64,000 bases of DNA from Todiramphus chloris collaris. Its lineage: Eukaryota > Chordata > Aves > Coraciiformes > Alcedinidae. The stretch lies in contig JANVCC010000020.1 of the NCBI GenBank assembly GCA_025345505.1, forward strand, positions 50,262,401 through 50,326,400, written 5' to 3'. Shown here piece by piece: positions 1 through 26,919 of this stretch (positions are counted from its first letter, which is position 1; each line of letters starts with the position of its first letter). The notes below the pieces were generated by a model that had not been told where the DNA came from, did not search any database, and saw only the letters and a list, made by a program, of their open reading frames with translations. The translations under genes and the position numbers were made by a program.

Positions 1-269
1 GCTGCTTACAGCTTGTTAGGTAGCGTGCTGAGCCTCTACTGGTTCACGAGGTAAGCTCACATGTCAGAGGGATCTGAAGCAAACCCGGCAGCAGCGCTCA
101 GACCCACAGCGAGACAGCGGCACCAGCAAGCTCCGCTGACAAGTACCGTGCTTTTTTTCCTCTGTTTTTGAGGTGGACTGGGGCTCCCTGGCCCAGGGAA
201 GGCCCAGGCAGGGGAGAGAGACCATCTCGCGAGTGAATGAGGATTTGCTCCTGTATGCTCCCTGGCAAA

Positions 270-1518
270 ATGGTTTCTACTAGGCTAAGGAAGGTCACTC
301 TCCTGTCACCAAAGTGAACGTAGAAACACAGGCAGAGCTCCCTCGGAAAGATGTGGGAGTCCAGATGACAGGCTGTAGGGATTGCCACAGCCTGCTCCTG
401 GTCTCAGAGGGCACCCCTCATCAGGGCTGCGTGTGGTGTGAGCAGGTGGATGATTTGCTTCACCACGTGGCCCTGATGGAAGATGAGGTTGCGAGACTTA
501 GAGATGAGGTAGAAAGGCTTAGGAGCATCAGAGAATCAGAAATTGACCGATGGAGCCAAGCTTTGTGCTTCACTCATATGACCGATGGCACCCATGATCA
601 AGGGCACAATCTATCCTGTCCCTCTGAAAAACAGGACAGAAACCTTAGCAAATGTGGTGAGTGGAGACAGGTTCATGGTTATGGCAGAAGGCGGGCACCC
701 CCCTTGCCTGCTTTGCCTCCTCCAGTGCCTCTGAGGAATAGATATGAGGCCCTCTGGGAAGACACCCAGTCTTCTTATTGTGACCAGCCTGAGGGTAGGT
801 GTATGGGAGAAGGGAAGGCTTGGAGGCAGGTCCCACCTTGTGGAGGGGGACGGGTACTCCCTCCACCTCCTCCTCCCCCCGGATTGCCCACACTCAAGTG
901 GTATGGATCTCTTGAATTTGACACTCCTACTGATGAGGATCCAGTTGGTAATTCTCACACAGCTTGTCCCCCAGCCTCACAACTTAAGGCCTCCTCATGG
1001 AGGAAGAAGAGGAGAGTTGTTGTAGTGGGAAACTCTCTTCTGAGGGGAGCAGAGGGCCCAATCTGTAGACCAGACCCATCCCACAGGGAAGTCTGCTGCC
1101 TCCCTGGAGCTCGGATTAGAGATGTTAAAAGGAGGCTGCATGAATTGTTGCACCCTCTGATTATTATCCCTTGATAGTTTTTCAGATAGGTAATGATGAG
1201 ATTTCTGAGAGAAGTTCAAAAGCAATCAAGAAGGACTTCATGGCACTGGGGTGACTGGTTCAAGGTTCAGGAACACAGGTGATGTTCTCCTCTATCCCTC
1301 AGGTAGTAGAGAAGGGTACAAAAAGAGGATGGAATACCTATATAACTAACAATTGGCTGAAAGACTGGTGCCACTGTCAGAATTTTGGTTTTTTTGATCA
1401 TGGAGAAGTTTATTTGGCACCTGGCCTACTGGCACCAGATGGAATACAGCTGTCACAAAGGGGAAAAAGAATCCTCACACAAGAGTTAGCAGGCCTCATT
1501 GAAAGGGCTTTAAACTAG
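270..1518 (+). pseudogene. CR1 ORF1, broken (zinc-knuckle, coiled coil, esterase)
   Basis: CR1 ORF1 proteins bind nucleic acid and carry a GDSL-type esterase domain. The natural ATG is probably at 270-272. Its frame stops at 315-317, and the coding signal continues in a different frame from 314. That frame encodes a C-x2-C-x14-C-x2-C cluster (residues 21, 24, 39 and 42 counted from 314), then a heptad-rich acidic/basic coiled coil (about residues 46-85), a proline-rich linker, and the esterase start with GNSLLRG. A frameshift near 1150-1170 leads to a stop at 1172-1174, and the esterase resumes in another frame. That frame has a TGA near 1250 and ends in the conserved SQRGKRILTQELAGLI stretch before TAG at 1516-1518. 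At least two frameshifts and one nonsense change make it non-functional. Confidence 0.88.
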
Positions 1519-1520
1519 GA

Positions 1521-3230
1521 TTGAAGGGGAAGGGGGATAAAGCCAGCCTCAGTGAAGATGGGCCTGTAGACAGTCTCCAGTCTGTTGTCCTACTTGGGGT
1601 GAGTGATTTTGATACTTGTGATACACTGGACAACAGAAACACGTACATCACTAGTGGGGTGGTGGCTGCAGAAGCAATCAGGAAACCGGAATTGAAGAGG
1701 GAAGGGGATACAACCCGCTCCTCCAGCAATGAGCCTGGGGGTGCGGGACGAAGGATGGGGGTGAAGTCAGTTGCAGAGATCGGGTGCCTCTGTGCCAATG
1801 CACACAGACTTGCTAGTGATGAGCCTGAGGAGCCTGGGGACAACCTTCAGGCTGCTGTCCCACTTGAGGCGGATAGCACTGGTATGTGTGACCACAATCA
1901 CACAGAGGTCTCTGATAGACTAGTGGCCACAGAGGTGGCCATAAATGGTTGTATAAGAAGATTAAAAGCTATTAACTCTACCCCCTCTCTGAAATGCTTA
2001 TACGCCAATGCACGGAGCATGGGGAATAACTAGGAGGAGTTATATGTGAGAATATACTGTGATATAATTGCTATTACTGAGACATGGTGGGACAGCTCCC
2101 ACGACTGGAATGTTGTTTTGGAAGGTTATGTTCTATTCGGAAGAGATAGGCCAGCAAGGCGAGGTGGTGGTGTTGCTTTCTACATGCGAGAGCAACTAAA
2201 ATGTATTAGGTTCTATCCAGGAGGGGAGGTAGAACAGGTTGAAAGCTTATGGGTAAAGGTCAAGGGACATGGAAAAGGGAATAAAATTGTTCTGGGTGTC
2301 TACTACAGGCCACCAAACCAAGAAGAAGGTGTTGATGAAGCCTTCTACAGTCAACTGGAAGTGGCCTCTAGAATACCCTCCCTGGTAGTCATGGGTGACT
2401 TCAATCACCCTGATATCTGTTGGGAAGCCCATGCAGCCAGGCATACCCAGTCCAAAAAGCTCTTGCAGTGCATAGATGACAACTTTCTGATGCAGGTCGT
2501 GGATGAACCAACAAGGAGGGGTGCACTGTTGGATCTTGTATTAACTAATAAAGAAGGACTGGTTGGAGACATTAGGGTTGGGAATAGCCTGGGTGATAGT
2601 GATCACGATATGATAGAGCTTAATATTAAACAAGGGGGAACTAGAGCAGTAAGTAGGACTGCAACCCTGGACTTCCACAGGGCTGACTTTGAACTCTTCA
2701 AAGATCTACTTGCTGGAATCCCATGGGCTAGTACTCTGGAGGGTAAAAGAGCCCAAGAAAGTTGGTTAATTTTTAAAAAACAGTTTCTTCAGGCCCAGGA
2801 TAGATGTATTCACTTGAGGGAAAAATCTGGAAGGCACACTAGGAGACCCACATGGATGAGCGGGGAGCTTTTGAAGGAGATTTCAAGGAAGAAAGAACTA
2901 TACAGTTCATGGAAAAAAGGACTGGTCGGTTTGGAAAATGATAGAGAAGTAGTCAGGGCATGTAGGAAGGCAATAAGGAAGGCCAAAGCCCTCTTAGAGC
3001 TGAAGTGTCAAGAGGAAAGGGACAGCCTCTTCTCACTCGTGCCTTGTGATAGGACTAGGAGCAATGGATATAAGCTGCAGCACAAGAGCTTCCACCTTAA
3101 CATGAGGAGGAACTTCTTTACAGTAAGGGTCACAGAGCACTGGAACAGGCTGCCCGGAGAGGTTGTGGAGTCTCCTTCTCTGGAGATTTTCAAAACTCGC
3201 CTGAATGCGTTCCTGAGTGACCTGTGTTAG
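1521..3230 (+). pseudogene. CR1 ORF2 remnant: endonuclease fused to tail, no reverse transcriptase
   Basis: One frame is open from 1521 to 3230 except for a single TAG at 2031-2033, just after the ORF2 start motif ARSMGN. The endonuclease is of the APE type: catalytic-site motifs ITETWW (Glu at residue 12 counted from 2046), GDFN (Asp118, Asn120) and SDHD (Asp186, His187) are all present. After KAKALLELK, near 3005, the sequence jumps directly to the C-terminal tail of CR1 ORF2 (motifs [15 protein letters not shown] and [15 protein letters not shown]). The entire reverse transcriptase region is absent, yet the frame is kept across the join, giving 394 open codons from 2046. Family identity is certain. 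Whether the fused frame is ever translated is unknown. Confidence 0.92.
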
Positions 3231-3275
3231 GGTAGATTAGGTTGGAGGGTAGATTAGGCTGTAGGGTAGCTTATA
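3230..3275 (+). repeat. 17-bp tandem duplication in the CR1 3' UTR
   Basis: Two 17-bp units starting GGGTAGATTAGG (3230-3246 and 3247-3263) are followed by a third partial unit starting GGGTAG at 3264. They lie directly after the ORF2 stop codon, which overlaps the first unit. Other copies of this CR1 subfamily in the window go straight from the stop to the GATCCTGC block, so the duplication is private to this copy or its sublineage. Confidence 0.75.
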
Positions 3276-3352
3276 TGATCCTGCCCTGGCAGGGGGGTTG
3301 AACTCAAAGATCTCCAAGGTCCCTTTCAACTCCTAACACTCTGATTCTGTGA

Positions 3353-20884
<17,532 letters not shown>

Positions 20885-23800
20885 GTACACCAGCTGGAAG
20901 AAGACATTTCAGCACATATTTTGAGGGGTTAAAGTTCTGAAAAGCTATACCTCCATAAGGATGGAATCATGCAGTGCTCACTAACTGTATCTCAGTGATG
21001 ATTAAAAAAAATATTGTAGCAAGTTTTTCCTCTGTAGATTACATTGCTTCCACACAATCTGTTGTTAAGGGCTTAGTCTAGAAAAAGTTTTATTCTTGTG
21101 TGATTCTAAGTTTTGGAGCTGGCTCAGCATAATTTATGGAATGGCTGCTGTGTGTTGTGACACACACTTGTCCTATATCTTTGTAAAGGTATGGCTTTAT
21201 GAGGCTATTCTTCACCCCAAGATAAAACTCCTTCCTAGAAGATATACACGTTACCCTTTCTACTAAAAGGGTATTAAATATAAGGTTTCATGTATTAGGA
21301 CCAGGCTGAGTCCTAACACAGGTTTTGCTGAGGGACTTGGTACCTCTTGAATTCTGTTAATAATGTCTGAAAAATAATTGGCAGCAATTAGGAGCTTTGA
21401 AAAAGCAGTAGCAGGTGCTAAATTTGGGGTAAGTAGAGACTGGAAATACTGGGAATGTTTAGCTTAGAGAGGAAAGAAGTGGGAGGGGATGCCATAAAAT
21501 ATATCTAAAGAAGCATAACATGAGGAACTGAACTGAAACCTATCTCTTCTTTCATGGCATATAAGAACATTCAGAGTACAGAGAAAACAGAGAAAGCAGC
21601 ACACATGAAATACTGTACAATGTGTAAATAGCCTGTGGAACCCTGTAGCCCAATTATCCCTGGAAACTTAAAAAAAAAATTTACATAGATTGTGAGAAGA
21701 ATCTAGTTAGCTAACACATAAGGGATAAAAATCCCTTGTATTCCAGGACCTCAGCTAATTACTTTTGGCATATGATAGAGAAAGTTTTCTAGCAATGAAG
21801 TTCACCCCCCCATTGCCTGATGTGGTGACTCTTAGGAGAGAAGGCAACACTGGCCTAGACAGACATTGTAAATTAAATCAGCTTCTGGTTTGATATTACC
21901 CATTCTTCAATTTTAACATTGTGAGACTACTAAAAAATTGTTTTCTGATAAAAATTTGTTTTCAGACTTTTTTTTTTACTGCAAGTCTTGAACTCTGCAA
22001 TATGAGCTCCAAATTGGCTTCTTCTGGTTCATCATTTCTTGTAATAAGAATCAAGTTTTGCCCTTGTTTATGTGTGTGATGGAGCATTTCCATGCGTGGA
22101 TCTGCCTAGGTGTGGATATAGCAGAGTGGAAGGTTCCTGAGGAAAGCCTGCATGGTCATGTTCTTGAAGACACCAGTGCTGCCTACATGAAACTGAATGT
22201 GGTGATCCCTTCTTACTTCTAGCTGCACATCCAGACGTAAATGTGATATGTCCACAATTAACTTTGGAAGCTTTCTCTGTTTGTGAACTGGTGGTTCTTT
22301 TCTCAGGACTTTCTGGCCTCCTCAAGGGTGCACAGATGTTCACTCAAGGTTGTTTATCTGACTCACATTCTAACCCCTCGGACAAGCTGAGGTTTCCCAT
22401 AGCAGTCGATAACCAAGAGAAATGCAAAGCAAGTTGATATATTCAGTGAGATACTATTTTCCAGTACCACTACTGAACATATTATTTGCATGAACGTGGT
22501 TGCGCACAAGTAGTTTATGACAAGCTGCTTACATTAAGAAAATATCCTGATGTATTTAGCATTTTAATAGTTCAGTATAAAGAAAAACTTTACAGGCAAG
22601 TGACATATTTCAAATTTCAGCTGTCTTGGAATTCTTAATATCAGCATATCATCTTTTCCTGTCAGCATAAAACTTCTGCTGGCTGCAGATGATTGTAAAC
22701 AAAATAATAGTGTCAAAGTTAGTCATAGAAGGCAGTACAGGCAAGAAGCAGGATGCTCATGAACAGTTGTAAGTAAAACTGCATCTCTAAAGGAAGGAGA
22801 AGCGTGAGGTCAGTTTGCTAAACAGTAGCCATCAAAATAAAATCAACTCCTAACTCATCCTGCAAGGTAAAACAGTTTCTGGCAGAGTTATGTCGTGGAA
22901 ATTAGCTAGGAGAGTTCTACGCTGTTAGACCCAGTTGCTCAGTTCTCCTATCTGGAAGTACCACAGAAGTACTCCTCATTCGGGTCACTACTGTTGCAAT
23001 AAGGCTATTTTCATTAGGGTAACTGTAAGCACATTGTCAAGAACTTGAATGCAGGGGGAAACAGTTAACCTGGCCAGCAAAAGGGGCTGTCTCTTGCATC
23101 AGTTTGGACCAGAATCAGGCTTGTTGGGAAATAGCCTCTGAAAGTTTTTTCAGAAGAGTGCGCTCAGATGGGACCATTTTCTGTTCCCGTAAGAAATAAG
23201 AGCATCATCTGTATGCTTTTTCATCAGTGCCAGAATGGACTGCTGACTCTTAAAATCTTCACTCCTTGTCCCACAAAAAGAAAGAAGAAGAGTTGTGACT
23301 CAGTTGTACACAACATGAGGGTTGATTAGAAATAAATATTTGTGCTCCTTTGGCATGCTGGTCTCTCTGTAGCTCTCTGGTGTTCTCAATAAGAGAGTTT
23401 CTGCCCAAAGAGCTGCCAGACTTGTCTCAGAAGCTACCACCTCATCTCTCATCCTGCCCTCAGACTGGGCCTGCTTTCTGCAGGAGCACAGCACAAAACA
23501 ATGAAGAGGCAAGACAAAGTGTCATCATGCACAACAAACACAAGGTTAGCTACTCAGTCTTGCAGTTGTGAAGACAGTTCATTTCATGCTAGAGAAGAAA
23601 CAGTTACCAAACCCACATGAATGAGGGACATTATACATGAATACCTGTCACAAGGATTTCTGTCCCCACCCCTAGTTGTTTCCTCAAGCTGGTTTGCTTA
23701 GTGCTTTTTGCTGCTATTACAGGGCTATAGTGCTGTTTAGGGCTTTCAAAGTTCACCTCAGCATTAAGTCTTCTCAGCTGAACAGCCTCAGTGCTGTCTG

Positions 23801-24082
23801 TTGAGGGTATCAGACAACAGTGTCACTACTGTACATCTGAGTCTTCCCTACAGTTCCTGCCTTTATTTTAATGAGAAAGGCAGTAGTATTTGTGTTTATT
23901 TACATATTGAAAAGTAACCACCCTGTGGCATTTTTGTGGAGAATGGAGTATAACAAGCAGTAACACTGCCTTTAAAGGTGCTTTGGTATCTAACACCCAA
24001 TCAAAAAAATCCAGTGCTCAGAACACATTTTTGCACGAATGGTTAACTCATTCAGGTCCTGTTGGCATAGAGGCAGATATCA
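20885..24082. other. ANKEF1 3' flank
   Basis: AT-rich DNA starting with the ANKEF1 3' UTR. It holds only short homopolymer runs and open frames under 92 codons without recognisable content. No repeat family was identified. Confidence 0.6.
21001..21006 (+). terminator. Candidate ANKEF1 poly(A) signal ATTAAA
   Basis: ATTAAA lies 117 bases past the stop codon and is followed by an A run and T-rich sequence. It is the first plausible signal, which would give a short 3' UTR. A second ATTAAA lies near 21274. Without transcript data the choice is uncertain. Confidence 0.4.
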
Positions 24083-24972
24083 GAACAAACTGAGGGCTAG
24101 TATGCTCCCAAGCTTGTTGGGAATGGATCGTAGGATGGCGTAGGCAAATAGGAAACATCATTCTGGTTTAATCTGGGGGGGAATTACTAGGGGGTTTGCT
24201 GGTGTGAAGTTTTCTGGGTGACATAGTAGGTTTGGCGAGAATAGGGCGAGGGTTATGAGTGGGAGGAATAGGAGGATGAACCCTAGGATGTCTTTTAGGG
24301 AAAAGTAGGGGTGGAATGGAATTTTTGTCACAGTTTGAGGTGATGCCTAGGGGGTTGTTTGAGCCGGATTCATTAAGGAATGTGAGGTGGATTAAGGTTA
24401 GGACCACGATTAGGAAGGGGAGGAGGAAGTGTAGGACGAATAACCGGGTAAGTTTGGGGTTGTCTACCAAGAATCCACCTCAGGCCCAGTCTACAATGGT
24501 TTGGCCGATATCGGGAATAGCAGAAAATAGGTTAGTAATGACCATAGCACCTCAGAAGGATGTCCTCGTGGGGGGACATATCCTACAAAGGCTGTTTCTA
24601 TAAGCATAAGGAGGAGAATGATGCCGATGTTTCAGATTTCTTTGTAGAGGTAGGAGCCATAATAGAATCCATGTCCGATGTGGAGGTAGATACAGATGAA
24701 AAAGAAAGAGGCTCCATTTGCCTGAAGGCTGTGGATTAGTCAGCTGTATTGGACATTTCGGGTAGTGTGGGCAACGGATGAGAAGGCTAGGGATGTATCT
24801 TCAGTGTAGTGTGTGGCTAGGAGTAGTCCAGTGAGGATTTAAGTTGCTAGGCAAATACAGAGTAGGGATCCAAAGTTTCATTAGGCAGAGATGTGGGATG
24901 GGGTGGGAAGGTCAATTAGGGAGTTGTTGACTATTTTTAGTGGAGGGTGGGATTTTCACAGGTTGGGGGCGG
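24083..24972 (-). pseudogene. MT-CYB: Cytochrome b pseudogene (NUMT)
   Basis: Cytochrome b is the haem-carrying core of respiratory complex III when encoded in mtDNA. On the minus strand I see the N-terminal VNNSLIDLP motif, then [30 protein letters not shown] and GSYLYKE. These are followed by [17 protein letters not shown] and [16 protein letters not shown], then the NFTPANPLV and IKPEW regions, ending near PNKLG..LAL. Roughly residues 1-312 of about 380 are represented. TGA codons read as Trp in the mitochondrial code, but frameshifts (for example in the WGQMSFW region) and a lost start codon disable it. Confidence 0.93.
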
Positions 24973-25445
24973 TTAGACCGACGGAATGATGACGAGGAAG
25001 GATAGGGCAACGGATCCTAGGTATGTTTTGATAAGTCCAGTGTGGAGGGTAGTTGAGGTTTCAGTTATAGTTGAAGGTCAGCAAGTCCTTCAGGGCCTAT
25101 TTTTTCATATCAGGATGAGTCAGGTGGAGGGCAATTTGTTGTCCATTAGTTAGTAGGCTTGTGGGAACTATGCGGTGTGTGTTGAAGTATCCTAGTGAGG
25201 AAGAGAAGTCTAGATAGGTGTTTTGGTGGTGTTAGAGTGTGGGCTGTGTTTGAGTGTTCAAGGTCTAGGAGGATACCTAGGGCAGCAATGCTGATGGCTG
25301 CAGTTTTTATGATTGTGGGTATGTTTATTGGTGGGGGGGTTTTGTGGAGATGGTAAAGGATGTGAGGAGTAGGCCTGCCAGGATGCTGCCTAGAGAAGGT
25401 CAAGTACTGGGGTTTATGAGCACCTTTCTAGATTGTCCTCATCTA
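24973..25445 (-). pseudogene. MT-ND5: ND5 C-terminal pseudogene (NUMT)
   Basis: On the minus strand this shows the C-terminal part of NADH dehydrogenase subunit 5: LGSILAGLL, INMPTIIKTAAISIAALGILL and LEHSNT, then GPEGLA and IKTYLGS-like ends, with a TAA near 24973-24975 directly before cytochrome b. Frameshifts lie between these blocks. The 5' three-quarters of the gene are absent. Confidence 0.85.
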
Positions 25446-26400
25446 GTATGGAGATGAATATGTGTTAAAAGACTCCCCACTTGTATACCAGAACTGGAGT
25501 GGGAGAATCTGATGTATGAAGCAGCAATAACCATGTAGGAATGTTTTCGAGATGTGAAAGCCAATGTCACAATGGAAGCAAAGGGATAAAGCTCCAGAGC
25601 TTAAAATTGACATCAGTGGAGGGAAGGGTACTGAGTAAAGAGGTGGGAGCAAGCTGTGAGGAAGGGAAAGAGATTGTGCTGGTGGACTGGTCATGGAAAA
25701 AACCAAGGGATGATTTGGTTGATGGTGTTAAAAAAGTACCAAGTAACAGAGACCTTGGTAATAGGAAGCAAAGCACCATTCTCACAAGTGAGAGCCTTCT
25801 GGAAAGTTCCATATCAGAAAATTTACTGATAACAAGGAAATGCACAGGTGGGAGTTCAGACATATTATGACCATGATTCAGTCTCTTGAGATAGGTAGCA
25901 AAAGGAAAAACAAATGCAGAAAATTGAAGCAGACAGAGGGCAGCAACACCACAAGAAAAAGGAAAGCTGAGCTCTGCACATCTATGCAACCTAAGATTTG
26001 ACAAGTTATATACTTGTTTTGTTTCACAATCAGGCTGTAATACAACCTCAGTCACTCTTTGTAATTTGCCTTTCAAGTTCAAGACAGCTGTGAAGTCTTT
26101 AAGTGTTGTTTCAAATGAATGCGAGTACCTCAGGCTAGCTGCTGTTGACACCCAGAAGTGCTTCATGGCTTATGTTCTGCAATGGAATAGTGCATTACAT
26201 TTGTCATCTCCTGATTTTCAACATGTGCCATTTTAAGCTCACTTGCAAAAATACATGCAGGCAGTTAGGAATGGGTATTGCTGTTAGTAGATACCATTGG
26301 GACATGTTTATGTGCTCAAAATTCAGTTCTTTGGAGTATTTTTCAAAGGCTTCTTATTATGAGGAAAGCTTCAGTGCTGAATAACAGGTACTAAATTCAT
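25446..26400. other. Unidentified segment beside the NUMT with long open frames
   Basis: Adjoining the NUMT is a stretch whose minus strand has a 199-codon open frame (25567-26166). The plus strand is open for 109 codons (25541-25870) and again in patches to about 26210. I recognise no family, no domain and no catalytic motif on either strand. The minus-strand product is rich in Ser and Leu, as antisense translations often are. Confidence 0.35.
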
Positions 26401-26904
26401 CAGATACTACAGGACATGATAGTAATTGTACACCAAGATATATCTGATTGACAAGACCACAATAAATACTCAAATGCTTCAGGCCTGATTTTGTTTTCAT
26501 TTGAAAAAATAAAACAACCCCACACATCACTATCATATTCCTTTCTTCTCACAGCTGAATTCACACACACCTAATTCCCCATTTTATTCACATCCCCACT
26601 CCAGCAAGCCCCACATTTCTATCCAAAATGCAAACATACACAATGTGTTCCTTTGTGCAATTTCTCTGTCCCTGAGACTTCTCTAAGCCACTGTACAATT
26701 TCACCAGGTTGCCTCTATTGTCATTGTTAGTTTAGGAAAAAGACCAGATTGAAGTTATCGTATGCTAAGCAAAAAGTACAAATCACCATTTTGATAGGGT
26801 GACAGCTTTAGGAAGGGCCACAAAATAAGATATATTTGACAATAAGTCCTCTCACTTGTGTCCTCAGATTATCTCACAGGCTTTCCATAGCCAGTATATG
26901 CATT

Positions 26905-26919
26905 CCCCCCCCCCCCCCC
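26905..26919. repeat. Poly(C) run
   Basis: Fifteen consecutive C on the plus strand. Such runs are prone to length error in sequencing. Confidence 0.95.

Larger units (their letters stand above)
1..3352 (+). mobile_element. Near full-length CR1 LINE with internal deletion
   Basis: This is a chicken-repeat-1 non-LTR retrotransposon in plus orientation. A GC-richer 5' leader (1 to about 269) comes first, then ORF1 (about 270-1518), ORF2 (about 1521-3230) and a 3' UTR. The 3' UTR carries the subfamily signature GATCCTGCCCTGGCAGGGG, and the copy ends at CTAACACTCTGATTCTGTGA. ORF2 retains the endonuclease and the C-terminal tail but lacks the whole reverse transcriptase, so the copy is shorter than an autonomous CR1 and cannot mobilise itself. 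The window edge may cut off part of the leader. The same 3' subfamily recurs at about 10.1, 40.3 and 61.2 kb. The class is certain; the 5' limit is not. Confidence 0.95.
24083..25445 (-). other. NUMT: nuclear copy of mitochondrial ND5-cytochrome b segment
   Basis: About 1.36 kb of mitochondrial DNA is inserted in minus orientation. Read on the minus strand it gives the C-terminal part of ND5, the ND5-cytochrome b junction, then most of cytochrome b. That is the contiguous gene order of avian mtDNA. The heavy-strand base bias (G and T rich on the plus strand) stands out from the flanks. Frameshifts, small deletions and stops in either genetic code show that it is a nuclear fossil. The edges (about 24083 and 25445) are estimated from where the protein similarity fades. 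Confidence 0.93.

Noticed and set aside
24316-24603. 95-codon plus-strand frame
   Set aside because: It is antisense to the cytochrome b pseudogene.
25146-25403. 85-codon minus-strand frame as a nuclear gene
   Set aside because: It reads as ND5 C-terminal sequence and is part of the NUMT.
24083-25445. tRNA genes within the mitochondrial segment
   Set aside because: The segment covers only ND5 and part of cytochrome b, and stops before the tRNA-Thr that follows cytochrome b in mtDNA.
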